Source: Arthrobacter sp. ISL-65
GTDB lineage: Bacteria > Actinomycetota > Actinomycetes > Actinomycetales > Micrococcaceae
Assembly: GCF_018613795.1 (NCBI RefSeq)
Contig: NZ_JAGGPN010000042.1
Span: forward strand, 70,566-134,565
Direction: 5' to 3'
Length of the DNA: 64,000 nucleotides
The translations under genes were made by a program, and so were the position numbers. The notes beneath the pieces were generated by a model that searched no databases, was not told where the DNA came from, and saw only the letters and a program-made list of their open reading frames with translations. The number at the start of each line of letters is the position of its first letter. Positions within the stretch are counted from its first letter, which is position 1. Of the stretch, positions 16,819-26,742 are shown in pieces.

Positions 16819-19672
16819 ATGGCCCTGGACGTAGCGCCCGTGCCCCACGGCCGGTGGCACAGTTTCCGTCTTGCCCTCCGGATGGCACGCCGGGACATCA
16901 GCAGGCACCGCGGCCGCTCCCTGCTGATCATCCTCCTGATCCTGCTGCCCGTGGCCGGCATGACCGGCGCCGCCGCCCTGGCGCAAAGCATGCAGGAAAC
17001 ACCGGCGGAACGGGTGCAGTACCAGCTGGGCAGTACGCAGGCGAGGTTCCGCAGCATGCCCGCCTCCAACGCCGAGACGGTGCAGGATCCCGTGCTGGAG
17101 ACGGCAACCATGACGCGGAACTTCACCAACGATCCGGACTTCAAACCGCGGGATCCGCGCGATGCCATCCCCGCCGGCTACGAAGTCCTGACCGAATCGC
17201 AACTGACGCTCACGATCAGGACCGGCGCGTCCGACGTCAGCGGGTCCGATGTCCCGGTGATGGCCAAGGCCGTCGACGCCCTGAACCCCGCCTTCACCGG
17301 AAAATACACACTTCTGGAGGGGCGGCCCGCCGCCGCCCGTGACGAAATCCTCGTCTCGCCCGGAGCGCTGGAACGCTTCGGGATCCGCCTCGGGGACAGG
17401 CTGACGACGGCGGACGGCACCTTCGCCGTCGTCGGCACCCTCCGGGATGCCACCTACTCGGACGGCAACCCCATCCTGTTCCTCAAGCCTGGCCAGGCGG
17501 CAATGGACAGCCCGGCCGCGCAGGGGAGTCCGCTCGGGGAAACGATGTATTACCTCGTTGGTTCAGAACCCGTTCGGTGGGACCAGATCCGTGACCTGAA
17601 CAGGTCCGGCATCGCTGTGCTTTCCCGTGCCGTGGCACTTGACCCGCCGGTCGCATCGGGCGCCGCCGAGGGCCCCGGGACCATGCCCGCCGCCGGCTAC
17701 GTTGCCGGGGTGCTGATCGCCGCACTTGCCTTGCTCGAAGTGGGTCTCCTTGCCGGGGCAGCGTTTGCGGTGGGCGCCAAGCGCCAGGTCCGCGAACTCG
17801 CCCTGCTTGCCGCCAGCGGAGCGGAGGCACCCACCGTCCGCGCGGTGGTGACTGCCGCCGGGCTGTGGCTTGGGACTATCGCTGTGATGGCCGGTGCCGT
17901 GCTGGGGGCCGGCGGGGCTGCCGCAGTGGTGGGCGTAACCAGGCACCTGGGCTCAGTCCGGTTTCCAGGCTTCCACCTGGACATTCTGCCCACTGTGGCG
18001 GCCATGGCCATGGGCCTGCTGGCATGTTTCCTGGCCGCGGTGGTTCCCGCCCGGCAGGTTGCAAGGCAGGCGGTTCTCGGCGCATTGAAGTCCGGCCGCG
18101 CACCGGCTGTGCGGGGGCCGTGGCCGGCGCGGGTGGGCGGTGGACTGCTGGTTTTGGCCATCACGTTCCTGGCGGCGGGGCACACGCTGGGTCTCAGCGG
18201 GGACCTGGATGCCCGCGCCGCACGGATCCCGCTGGTTGCAGCCTTGCTCACCGGCGGTGCCGTCCTGGCGGTGGCGGCCCTCGTTTTGCTCACCGGGACA
18301 TTCGTGAAAGTCCTGACTGCACGGACGGCCTGGATGCCGCTCCCGCTGCGGATGGCTGCCCGTGACTCTGCCAGGAACCGGAGCCGCACGGTGCCCGCCG
18401 TGGCCGCGGTTCTCGCCGCCGCAACGCTGGCCAGTGCCGCAATGGTCCCTCTCCGCCAGCCAGATGGAGGAGGCAAGACGCACGCACATGTGGGCCGCGC
18501 AGGAAAACCAGGTCTCCCTGCCGCTGGAAACCGCACCGGTCCACGCCACAGGAACGGGCCCCGACCAGGCCATCGACCCGGCTGCGGTGGCCGCGGCGCT
18601 GCGGCGTGAGCTGAGCACCGTGCAGTGGACGCGGGTCCTTAGGGGGCCGGTGACGAGCAAGTGCGACATGCGGGTGTCGGCCGACGGATCCCTTCCTGCC
18701 AGTGGTGGGGGTGTGGACTGCCGGCAATACAAGCTCGCCGTGCCGGCGGGCCAGGAATGCCCTGCCACCCCGCAAGGCCGAGTCCTGGACGGGCAGGACT
18801 GGCGGTGCAACGGATCGATGTTCCCTGCCGGCGTCTCAGGCCAGCTTCCGCAGCTGGTGGTTGGCGGCGTCGGCGAGCTGCGGTCCCTGCTGGGCCGGGA
18901 ACCAAGCCCAGCCGCTGTGGCCGCACTGAACAGCGGCGGAATGGTGGTCAGCAACCCGGTCTTCGAAAAGGACGGGGTAACCACCCTTCAGTCCTATGAC
19001 GTGCGCCAATCCCTTCCCGGCCCCGGTTCAGCCGTGGTTTACAAGCCCCTGAGCAACACAGCGCTGCCCGCCGTCGTGGACGCCCCGGACGTGCCGGTCC
19101 CGTTCTACGGCGTCATCCCCCCGGGCACCGCTTCCAGGCTGGGCATCCACTTCGACAACTCCGTACTGCTCGCCCAGCTGTCCGCCTACCCGGAAGCCGC
19201 CGAGCAGGACAGGGCGTCAGCGGCACTGGCCCAGATCTACCGGATCCAGGCCATGGGTTTCTACGTTGAGCCGGGCGCGGACCGTACCGGGTCCGAACTG
19301 CTGTGGCTGATCGTCGGCATCAGTGCCCTCATCACGCTCAGCGCCGCCGGCATCACCACGGGCCTGGCGCTCGCCGATGCCCGGGCAGACCACATAACGC
19401 TCGCAGGAGTCGGGGCGCCGCCGCGGCTGCGGAAAGCTCTGGCAGGTGCGCAGTCGCTCATGACCGCGTCCCTTGGCACCTCTCTGGGAGTGGGCGCCGG
19501 GGTGGTACCCGCAGTCCTGCTCATCGGGGCCACCCGGATGTTCGCGGTGTCCGTGGTTCCCTGGCTGCCGCTGCTGGCCCTGCTCGTCGCCGTGCCGCTA
19601 ACCGGCAGCGCACTGGCCTGGGTCTTCGCGCGTGCCCGCCTGCCCGTGTCCCGGCGAAGCGCCGGCACCTGA
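16819..19672 (+). pseudogene. FtsX-like ABC permease, interrupted by a frameshift near 18450
   Basis: Two frames together make one large permease of about 950 residues. Frame 1 runs from ATG 16819 through a first transmembrane helix (SLLIILLILLPVAGMTGA), a periplasmic domain and several membrane segments to about VLAAATLASAAM near 18450. It then turns into low-complexity basic sequence ending at 18609. Frame 2 picks up at SLSASQMEEARRTHMWA (about 18450) and continues through the second extracytoplasmic domain and a final FtsX domain (LLWLIVGISALITLSAAG) to 19672. The change needs one extra base or two missing bases near 18440-18455. It may be a true inactivating mutation or a sequencing error. 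It follows the ATPase gene by one base. Confidence 0.85.
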
Positions 19673-19870
19673 CAACCGCTCCTGACAGCCGCACTGGACC
19701 CCCGGAGCGGACGACGGCGGTACAGGCGGGGGCCGTCCGTTCATCGCGGCGTCGCGACCGCTCGGCGATTCCTCCGGCAGGGCTCCGAAAATGGCCGCGG
19801 TTGCAGCCATACCCGTTGGTAGGGTGCCGGTGGCACATTCCGTGCCAGCTGGGAATCTCAAGGAGGAGAC

Positions 19871-22171
19871 ATGGGCACCATGCCTGAGGACGGGACCCGA
19901 ACGGCGGACGGGGAACGCAATCCCGCCGCCGACGAATCGCTGCCGCCGACGTCCGTTGATGACGCGGTCCGCGACGCTGAGGAGCGCAGATGGACCCCCG
20001 CGAAGATCGCCACCTGGGTGGCCATCGCACTCCTGGGCGGCGTGGCCTGGTTCATGCTGGCACTGGTCAGGGGTGAGACGGTCAACGCCATCTGGTTCGT
20101 GTTCGCCTCGGTGTGCACCTACCTGATCGGGTACCGCTTCTACTCGAAGGTCATCGAGCGGTATCTGCTCAAGCCGGACGACCGCCGCGCCACGCCGGCC
20201 GAGTACAAGGCTGACGGCAAGGACTTTGTCCGCACGGACCGCAATGTCCTCTTCGGGCACCACTTCGCCGCGATCGCCGGGGCAGGCCCGCTCGTGGGGC
20301 CGGTCATCGCCGCCCAGATGGGGTACCTCCCCGGCACCATCTGGATCATCCTCGGCGTCGTGCTCGCGGGCGCCGTCCAGGACTACCTGGTCATGTTCTT
20401 CTCCATGCGCCGCGGCGGCCGTTCCCTCGGCCAGATGGCGCGTGAGGAGCTCGGAGTCATCGGCGGCACCGCCGCCCTCGTGGCCACCCTGCTCATCATG
20501 GTGATCATCGTCGCGATCCTGGCGCTCGTCGTCGTCAATGCCCTGGGCGAGAGTCCCTGGGGCGTCTTCTCCGTGGGCATGACCATCCCCATCGCGCTCT
20601 TCATGGGCGTGTACCTGAGGTACCTGCGTCCGGGCAAGGTCATGGAGGTTTCCATTATCGGCTTCGTGCTGCTCATGGCCGCCATCATCGGCGGCGGAGC
20701 CGTGGCCGGCACCGAATGGGGCGCGGCGTTCTTCCATCTGGACAAGGTCACCATCGCGTGGGGCCTCATCGTCTACGGCTTCATCGCGGCCATCCTGCCG
20801 GTGTGGCTGCTGCTCGCACCGCGCGATTACCTCTCGACGTTCATGAAGATCGGCGTGATCGCGATGCTGGCCGTGGCCATCATCGTCGTGCGCCCCGAAA
20901 TCACCGTCCCCGCCTTCAGCGAGTTTGCGGGCCGCGAGAACGGACCGGTCTTCTCCGGCGCCCTGTTCCCGTTCCTCTTCGTCACCATTGCGTGCGGCGC
21001 GCTGTCCGGCTTCCACGCCCTGATTTCCTCCGGCACCACGCCGAAGCTCATCGAGAAGGAGCGCCAGACCCGCTTCATTGGCTACGGCGGCATGCTGATG
21101 GAATCCTTCGTCGCCATCATGGCGCTGGTTGCCGCCGTTTCCATCGACCGCGGGATTTACTTCGCCATGAACGCTCCCGTGGCGCTGACCGGAGGAACGG
21201 TGGAGACGGCGGCCCAGTGGGTCAACGGACTTGGCCTGGCCGGGGTCAACATCACTCCCGACGTCCTGGCCCAGACCGCCTCGAACGTGGGCGAGGAAAG
21301 CATCGTCTCGCGCTCCGGCGGCGCACCCACGCTGGCGGTGGGCCTTGCCCACATCATGCAGCAGTTCATCGGCGGAACCGGCATGATGGCCTTCTGGTAC
21401 CACTTCGCCATCATGTTCGAAGCCCTGTTCATCCTCACCGCGGTCGACGCCGGAACGCGCGTTGCGCGGTTCATGCTGCAGGATTCAATCGGGAACTTTG
21501 CCCCGAAGTTCAAGGAAGCGTCCTGGCGGCCCGGCGCCTGGCTCTGTACGGCGATCATGGTCGGCGCGTGGGGCGCCGTGCTGCTGATGGGTGTCACCGA
21601 CCCGCTGGGCGGCATCAACACCCTGTTCCCGCTGTTCGGCATCGCCAACCAGTTGCTGGCCGCGATCGCCCTGGCGGTGTGCATGGCCATCGCGGCGAAG
21701 CGCGGCTCCTTCAAGTACCTGTGGATCGTTGCCGTGCCATTGGCCTTCACCGCCGTCGTCACCATCACGGCAAGCATCCACAAGATCTTCTCCTCCGTCC
21801 CGGCGGTGGGGTACTTCGCCAACAACGCCGCCTTCAGCAAGGCGCTGGCGGACGGGAAGACCTCCTTCGGCACGGCCAAGACCACGGCGGCCATGGAGGC
21901 GGTGGTCCGCAACACCATGATCCAGGGCTGGCTGTCCATCATCTTCGTGGTGCTGAGCATCATCGTGATCGTTACCGCGGTGCTTGCCACGGTGAAGGCC
22001 TTCCGGAACACCGCGGCCGGCGTCCCCAACGTCAACAACGAGGACCGGCCACATCCCTCACGCGTCTACGCGCCCGCCGGGCTGATCCCCACCCCCGCCG
22101 AACGCGAGCTAATGGCGGAATGGAACAAGCTGCCCGCGGACCTGCGTGTCGAGCGGGCGGGGCACCACTGA
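19871..22171 (+). CDS. cstA: Carbon starvation protein A (pyruvate/peptide transporter)
   Basis: A 766-residue polytopic membrane protein with about 16-18 hydrophobic segments. The N-terminal CstA domain has the characteristic GYRFYSKVI, NVLFGHHFAAIAGAGPLVGP and MFFSMRRGGRSLGQ. The C-terminal domain shows FEALFILTAVDAGTRVARFM. Family members take up pyruvate or peptides during carbon limitation. AAGGAGGAG lies at good distance from the ATG. The stop overlaps the start of the YbdD-type gene, the usual pairing. A soluble acidic N-terminal extension of about 55 residues precedes the first helix. Confidence 0.95.
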   Translation: MGTMPEDGTRTADGERNPAADESLPPTSVDDAVRDAEERRWTPAKIATWVAIALLGGVAWFMLALVRGETVNAIWFVFASVCTYLIGYRFYSKVIERYLLKPDDRRATPAEYKADGKDFVRTDRNVLFGHHFAAIAGAGPLVGPVIAAQMGYLPGTIWIILGVVLAGAVQDYLVMFFSMRRGGRSLGQMAREELGVIGGTAALVATLLIMVIIVAILALVVVNALGESPWGVFSVGMTIPIALFMGVYLRYLRPGKVMEVSIIGFVLLMAAIIGGGAVAGTEWGAAFFHLDKVTIAWGLIVYGFIAAILPVWLLLAPRDYLSTFMKIGVIAMLAVAIIVVRPEITVPAFSEFAGRENGPVFSGALFPFLFVTIACGALSGFHALISSGTTPKLIEKERQTRFIGYGGMLMESFVAIMALVAAVSIDRGIYFAMNAPVALTGGTVETAAQWVNGLGLAGVNITPDVLAQTASNVGEESIVSRSGGAPTLAVGLAHIMQQFIGGTGMMAFWYHFAIMFEALFILTAVDAGTRVARFMLQDSIGNFAPKFKEASWRPGAWLCTAIMVGAWGAVLLMGVTDPLGGINTLFPLFGIANQLLAAIALAVCMAIAAKRGSFKYLWIVAVPLAFTAVVTITASIHKIFSSVPAVGYFANNAAFSKALADGKTSFGTAKTTAAMEAVVRNTMIQGWLSIIFVVLSIIVIVTAVLATVKAFRNTAAGVPNVNNEDRPHPSRVYAPAGLIPTPAERELMAEWNKLPADLRVERAGHH

Positions 22172-22392
22172 TGAGTGCTGCGCCCGGACCGGCCGGCCTG
22201 CTTCATCCGGTAGCGGGGGCCTTCCGCGGCTTCGCGCGGTACGTGCAGGGTGTCATGGGCGCCGACGCGTACCGGAAGTACCTGGAGCACCATGCGGCGG
22301 CCGGCCACGGCACGCCGCCCATGGACGAGCGGGCGTTCTGGCGGGACCGGACTGACCGCCAGGACAGCAATCCGCAGGGCAGGTGCTGCTGA
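22171..22392 (+). CDS. YbdD/YjiX family small protein, CstA partner
   Basis: A 73-residue protein overlapping the cstA stop by one base (TGATG). Family hallmarks are YVQGVMGADAYRKYLEHH, the PPMDERAFWRDR segment and the terminal GRCC. These proteins are encoded behind cstA/btsT transporters and are needed for transport activity in some bacteria. No membrane segment is present. Confidence 0.9.
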   Translation: MSAAPGPAGLLHPVAGAFRGFARYVQGVMGADAYRKYLEHHAAAGHGTPPMDERAFWRDRTDRQDSNPQGRCC

Positions 22393-22394
22393 CC

Positions 22395-22859
22395 ATGCCA
22401 GGTCCGCCGGCCGGATTCGCCGTCCGCAGGATCGGGCCGACGGATGCCGCTGCGCTCATCGGGCTGGCCGCCACGGACAACCTCTTTGACGAGGATCCGG
22501 GGACCGCACCGTCGGGGGAACTAACCCCCGACGGCGCCCGGGACTTCCTCGCGGACCCCTCGGTTCTCTTCTGGCTGGCGGAGGCCGGGGGACAGACTGT
22601 TGGTTTCCTGCACTGCTGCATCCAGCGGCGCCGGACGCCCGGCCCCTGGGCGGAGCTGTTGCTGATGGAGATGGGAACTCATGCCGAGTGGCGCCGCCGG
22701 GGCATTGGCCGGGCGCTTATAGCGGAGATGGAGGCCTGGATGAGGGGCAACGGGGTGGCGGAAGTGTGGGTTCCGGCCAACACGTATGCCGTCGGTTTCT
22801 ACCGCAACTGCGGTTTCGCTAAGGACGAAGGCGAAATCCTGGTCAAGGAGCTTCGTTGA
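22395..22859 (+). CDS. GNAT family N-acetyltransferase
   Basis: A 154-residue acetyl-CoA-dependent acetyltransferase. The acetyl-CoA pyrophosphate loop is WRRRGIGRALI (about 97-107), followed by VWVPANTYAVGFYRNCGF, the usual motif B. The acceptor is unknown. It lies 2 bases after the YbdD gene and is probably in the same transcript. A GTG at 22383 would add four residues and overlap; the choice between the two starts is open. Confidence 0.85.
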   Translation: MPGPPAGFAVRRIGPTDAAALIGLAATDNLFDEDPGTAPSGELTPDGARDFLADPSVLFWLAEAGGQTVGFLHCCIQRRRTPGPWAELLLMEMGTHAEWRRRGIGRALIAEMEAWMRGNGVAEVWVPANTYAVGFYRNCGFAKDEGEILVKELR

Positions 22860-22897
22860 CTGGACTCCGCATTCCGGGCCCGTGAGAGTATGAACGC

Positions 22898-23620
22898 ATG
22901 AGCGATCCCGAAGACACTCAACCCACCCAGGCGGCGGGTCCGCAGGCCGCCGTCCAGCCCGGCCAGCCGGGCGTTCGGCCCGCTGCCCAGCCTGAGTCCG
23001 CGGCTACTGTGCCGTCTACTGTGCCGTCCGAGGACGAGGAGCCGGTGGAGGGGACCACACTCGATGCGGGGGCCGCCGATCGCCCCGCCGAGGCGGAAAA
23101 GCCCAGGCCCAGCAACCTGCAGGACCTCGTGGATGAGCCGGCCAAGGTAATGCGGATCGGTACCATGATCCGGCAGCTGCTTGATGAGGTGAAGTCCGCG
23201 CCGTTGGACGACGCCGCGCGCGGCCGCCTTGCCGAGATCCACGAGCGTTCCATCAAGGAACTCGAGGACGGTCTGGCGCCGGAACTGGTGCAGGAGCTGG
23301 AACGGATCAGCCTGCCCTTCCCGGACAACGCCACGCCGTCGGACGCCGAACTGCGGATCGCCCAGGCCCAGCTGGTGGGCTGGCTGGAGGGGCTTTTCCA
23401 CGGGATCCAGACGGCGATCGCCGCCCAGCACGCGGCCCGGGAACACGCCATGGCCCAAATGCAGCTCCGGCAGCTTCCGCCGGGGACCGTCATTGCGCCC
23501 GGCGTCGTCATCGGTGAAAACGGCGAGCCGCAGCGTTCCAAGGCGCCCCAGCCCGGCAGCGACCCGCTGCACCCGGGCCGGAAGGAAGACCCCGACCACG
23601 GCCCCGGCCAGTACTTGTAG
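22898..23620 (+). CDS. bpa: Bacterial proteasome activator Bpa (PafE)
   Basis: A 240-residue ATP-independent activator of the 20S proteasome (DUF2587). The N-terminal 75 residues are disordered and rich in Pro, Ala and Glu. The conserved helical core follows (NLQDLVDEPAKVMRIGTMIR, RLAEIHERSIKELE, LVGWLEGLFHGIQTA). The protein ends in GQYL, the HbYX-type tail that docks on the proteasome ring. This implies that the host has a 20S proteasome, which lies outside the window. GAGTAT 6 nt before the ATG may indicate a leaderless mRNA. Confidence 0.93.
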   Translation: MSDPEDTQPTQAAGPQAAVQPGQPGVRPAAQPESAATVPSTVPSEDEEPVEGTTLDAGAADRPAEAEKPRPSNLQDLVDEPAKVMRIGTMIRQLLDEVKSAPLDDAARGRLAEIHERSIKELEDGLAPELVQELERISLPFPDNATPSDAELRIAQAQLVGWLEGLFHGIQTAIAAQHAAREHAMAQMQLRQLPPGTVIAPGVVIGENGEPQRSKAPQPGSDPLHPGRKEDPDHGPGQYL

Positions 23621-23626
23621 GCCTCT

Positions 23627-24070
23627 TTGGGATTTTTCACGGCCGCCCTGCAAGGGCGGAAAGATGACGCAGAGCTTGGCAAAGGCTTGTGGCGCCGCGC
23701 CCACGACCGGTTCCACCGGGGGCTGGACCGCTACCACCAAGTGCTCGAGGGCGTGGAGGACGACCAGCTCTACGGAGAGCTGGTGGAGGTCGCCAACCAG
23801 TTGGCAGGGCTCTCCGGCCGCGTCCGGGAGATCTGTGTCGAGGCACAACGGCGGTCGCCCAGCGACGGCCTGGATATTCCGCATGCCCTGTCCGGTGTTC
23901 ACCGCTCACTGTCCAAGGCAGGCAACTCGCTGGCGGCCACCGCCGAGGCGGCCGCGATGCTGCGGCTTGCCGTGGGACCCGTGCCGGTTGGCGCGGCCTC
24001 CGTCTGGCGCCGGGCCGAGACTGTTATTGAGCAGGTGGCCGACGCCGAGCGGCTCCTGTCGGAGTCCTGA
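23627..24070 (+). CDS. Conserved hypothetical protein downstream of bpa
   Basis: A 147-residue, mostly helical soluble protein beginning at a TTG six bases after the bpa stop. Sequence features are GLWRRAHDRFHRGLDRYHQVL and a C-terminal helix VEQVADAERLL, without a catalytic motif or membrane segment. The close spacing suggests one operon with bpa. Function not recognised. Confidence 0.7.
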   Translation: MGFFTAALQGRKDDAELGKGLWRRAHDRFHRGLDRYHQVLEGVEDDQLYGELVEVANQLAGLSGRVREICVEAQRRSPSDGLDIPHALSGVHRSLSKAGNSLAATAEAAAMLRLAVGPVPVGAASVWRRAETVIEQVADAERLLSES

Positions 24071-24181
24071 CGGCGGTATTCGCCTGCCGCCGAAATATTC
24101 CCCGGCAGCCGGTGTTACGCGGCTAGCATAGCTTCGTCTTATCCCGTGCGCTGCCGAGCGGATTGTTGGCAGGATGGACAA

Positions 24182-25027
24182 ATGACTTCTTCACCCACAC
24201 TGACATTCAATGACGGCAACCCCATTCCCCAGCTGGGCTACGGGGTGTGGCAGGTTGAAGACGACGTCGCCGAGAAGGTTGTCTTCCAGGCGTTCCAGGC
24301 CGGGTTCCGCCACATCGACACCGCCAAGATCTACGGCAACGAATCCGGCGTCGGCCGGGCGATCGCCAGCTTCGGGCTGTCGCCGGAGGAAATCTTCATC
24401 ACCACCAAGCTCTGGAACGCTGACCAGGGCTATGAATCAACGCTGGCCGCGTTCGAGGAGTCCCTGGAGCGGCTGGGCCTTGAAACACTGGATCTGTACC
24501 TGATCCACTGGCTCCAGCCCAAACAGGATAAGTATGTGGACACCTGGAAGGCGCTGATCGAACTTCAGAAGCGCGGCAAGGTCAAGTCCATCGGCGTCTC
24601 CAACTTCACCGTCGAAGGTCTGCAGCGGATCATCGACGAGACCGGCGTGGTGCCGGCCATCAACCAGGTGGAACTGCACCCGTACTTCAGCCAGTCGGAA
24701 CTGCGGGAATTCAATGCCTCCCAGGGCATCGTGACCCAGGCCTGGTCGCCGCTGGGCCAGGGCGGTGAACTCCTGGAGGACCCGGTCATTGCGGGCATCG
24801 CACAGAAGCACAACGCCACCCCGGCGCAGGTGGTCATCGCATGGCACCTCGCCATCGGAAACGTCGTCATCCCCAAGTCCGTCACCGAATCCAGGATCCG
24901 TGAGAACTTCGACGCGCTGAACGTCACGCTGGACGCCGAGGAGGTTGCAGCCATCAACGGGCTGGACCGCACCGCGGAAGGAAGCGGCAGGATCGGCCCG
25001 GACCCGGCTGTCTCTGACTTCGCCTAA
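24182..25027 (+). CDS. Aldo/keto reductase
   Basis: A 281-residue NADPH-dependent carbonyl reductase, (alpha/beta)8 barrel, close to 2,5-diketo-D-gluconate reductases. The catalytic Asp and Tyr lie in HIDTAKIYGNE, the Lys in ITTKLW and the His in YLIHWL. The cofactor site is IPKSVTESRIRENF. The ATG at 24182 has AGGATGG about 5-8 nt upstream; the frame runs 12 codons further up without homology. It is single, followed by a weak terminator. Confidence 0.93.
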   Translation: MTSSPTLTFNDGNPIPQLGYGVWQVEDDVAEKVVFQAFQAGFRHIDTAKIYGNESGVGRAIASFGLSPEEIFITTKLWNADQGYESTLAAFEESLERLGLETLDLYLIHWLQPKQDKYVDTWKALIELQKRGKVKSIGVSNFTVEGLQRIIDETGVVPAINQVELHPYFSQSELREFNASQGIVTQAWSPLGQGGELLEDPVIAGIAQKHNATPAQVVIAWHLAIGNVVIPKSVTESRIRENFDALNVTLDAEEVAAINGLDRTAEGSGRIGPDPAVSDFA

Positions 25028-25049
25028 TTCCCAGGCTGCCCACGGTGAG

Positions 25050-25085
25050 GCCCCGCCACGTTCGCTTACGCGGACAGGGCGGGGC
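25050..25085 (+). terminator. Probable terminator of the aldo/keto reductase gene
   Basis: GCCCCGCC (25050-25057) and GGCGGGGC (25078-25085) pair perfectly across a 20-nt loop, 22 bases after the stop. There is no U tract. Confidence 0.5.
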
Positions 25086-25142
25086 GTCTCCGTGTTGATC
25101 GGACTCGGCTGGCGGCGTTCTTGCTGGCGAGGGTTTACCGGC

Positions 25143-25322
25143 TCAGGCGGCGAGCTGTTCCTGCTGGACCGCGACGGCGTCGACGATGGCCCAGCCGTCC
25201 TCGCCCGTGATGCTGCGGCTGGCGAAAAGCTCTGCCGCCGTCACGGTGTCGAAGACCTCGGTGCGGATCCGGCCGCAGTCGGCGTCGAAGTAAGTTACGT
25301 GGAACTCCTGATTAATTTCCAT
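25143..25322 (-). CDS. Small hypothetical protein, 59 residues
   Basis: Starts MEINQEFHVTYFDADCGRIR and continues with alternating hydrophobic residues suggestive of a small beta-alpha fold. ATGGAG lies just upstream of the ATG at 25322. It follows the coiled-coil gene by 39 bases on the same strand, so it is probably the last gene of that transcript. No family recognised. Confidence 0.5.
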   Translation of the reverse strand: MEINQEFHVTYFDADCGRIRTEVFDTVTAAELFASRSITGEDGWAIVDAVAVQQEQLAA

Positions 25323-25361
25323 GGCTCCATGGTGCAACCGGGGTCTGACATTTTTGGCAGT

Positions 25362-26405
25362 TCAGTCCGGCGTGTTGCGGAGCCGGAGCACACGTTCCTT
25401 GGCCAGAACGGCTGATCGCTCGCTTTTCTCCGCCGCCCGGGCGTACTGCTTCGCCTCAGCGGCAGCGGTCTCGCGTTGCTTTCGCGCGGCGTCCAGTGAG
25501 AGTTCCAGGGCCCGGAGCCGCTGCCGTGCCTCGTTGACGTCCGCTGTGAGCTGGACGAAGGCTGCCGCGGCGTCCTCCTGGGTCTGGGCCCGGCGTGCGG
25601 CCTCGCTGGCGGCATCGGCAGCCGCCTCCTCCGCTTCCGCCAGTGCTGCCTCCGCCTTCTCCAGCAGGGACGGCGGAACGGGGCGGGGAGCGCTGCGGAC
25701 GGCCCGGAGCCGCGGCTTTTCGTGCTCTTCGGCGTCAGCCTTGTCCGCGGCCTTCGGCGGCTGTGTTCGTGTGCGCCGGCTGGCCGGAGCCGCTGTGGCG
25801 GAGGATTCCTCCCGACGAACTTTCGGCCCCCCGCCCCCCGGGCGCTGCGCTGCGCCGGGCCGCTGCGGCGGGCGCGGCCGCGGCGGCAGCTTGCCAAGGG
25901 CCGACGGAACCGCCACGGCGTCACTGAGATCAACCTGGTCCACGCCGTCAGCGGACAGCCCGCGGAGCAACAGCCCGCTTTCGACGGCGGCGGCAGCCGC
26001 CAGATCCGCCGTGGCGGCGCGCAGTGTCTCTTCCACTTCGGTGGCCACAGGTCCGCTGATCTTCCGGCCCTGTTCCTCAGCGGCGAGCCGTGCTTCACCG
26101 ACAGCGGCGCCGAGGAGCTTCCGCCGTTGCTTGGCGAGTTCCCTCAGGGCTGCCGCATCGAGGGAAGCCTGGGCCTCCTGCATGGTCTGTCCCAGAGTCC
26201 TGAGTTGCTGAACGGCGTCGGGACGGTGATGCGCCAGCATGTTGACAGTCCATGCGGCCACGGAAGGTTTCGGCAGGGTCCGGATCGCCTGGGCAAGGGG
26301 CTTGTTGGATGCGGCTTCCTTGGCGGCGGCAGCGCGGGCGGCGACGAACTCGTCGAAGGGAAGCGCGTACAAGGCCCCCGCGGCGCGCTCCAGTTCCTCC
26401 TCCAT
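25362..26405 (-). CDS. Conserved hypothetical helical/coiled-coil protein
   Basis: A 347-residue soluble protein. Residues about 1-160 form a helical domain (LPFDEFVAARAAAAKEAA, PSVAAWTVNMLAHHRPDAV). A Pro/Arg-rich linker (PPRPRPPQRPG) covers about 175-245. A long Ala/Glu/Arg coiled coil (KAEAALAEAEEAAADAASEA) fills 250-340. I know similar actinobacterial hypotheticals but no function. It might be structural or nucleic-acid associated, but the sequence does not prove either. Confidence 0.75.
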   Translation of the reverse strand: MEEELERAAGALYALPFDEFVAARAAAAKEAASNKPLAQAIRTLPKPSVAAWTVNMLAHHRPDAVQQLRTLGQTMQEAQASLDAAALRELAKQRRKLLGAAVGEARLAAEEQGRKISGPVATEVEETLRAATADLAAAAAVESGLLLRGLSADGVDQVDLSDAVAVPSALGKLPPRPRPPQRPGAAQRPGGGGPKVRREESSATAAPASRRTRTQPPKAADKADAEEHEKPRLRAVRSAPRPVPPSLLEKAEAALAEAEEAAADAASEAARRAQTQEDAAAAFVQLTADVNEARQRLRALELSLDAARKQRETAAAEAKQYARAAEKSERSAVLAKERVLRLRNTPD

Positions 26406-26496
26406 GACAGCATCATATGTTTCGGCGCGTAGGTTTCAGCATGCGCTCACGCAGGGGGTTCCGGCGGGACGCATGTCGGCCGGGCGCGGTCCCGCT

Positions 26497-26742
26497 CTAG
26501 TGGGCGGCCAGTCTGCCGCGATGGCCCCTCTGCCACCTGTCCAGCAGGTAGTGAAACAACCTGAGGGCAGCTTTATAGAGGCCAACGGCCATTACATTGA
26601 TGAATAGAACGATCACTTGCACGGCACCGACCCCGAGCAGAAGCAGGCCGAAAACAGCGAGCGCCGGCAGGAATATAAGAAAAACGGCTATAGCAACGGC
26701 GATATAGCCGAGGGCGTAGCTGACGATTGTCGCCTGGTCCAC
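26497..26742 (-). CDS. Small integral membrane protein
   Basis: An 81-residue protein with a hydrophobic core from about residue 8 to 60 (IAVAIAVFLIFLPALAVFGLLLL, VIVLFINVMAVGLY). This is probably two membrane helices, followed by a basic tail (RWQRGHRGR). Base composition is a little more AT-rich than its neighbours. No homologue recognised. Confidence 0.55.
   Translation of the reverse strand: MDQATIVSYALGYIAVAIAVFLIFLPALAVFGLLLLGVGAVQVIVLFINVMAVGLYKAALRLFHYLLDRWQRGHRGRLAAH

Noticed and set aside
18362..18460. Programmed frameshifting in the ABC permease gene
   Set aside because: No slippery heptamer, no in-frame stop at the shift and no obvious stimulatory structure; mutation or sequencing error is simpler.
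19673..19870. Riboswitch in the cstA leader
   Set aside because: Only a short GTGCC/GGCAC-type hairpin is visible; nothing matches a known riboswitch core, and a normal ribosome site is present.
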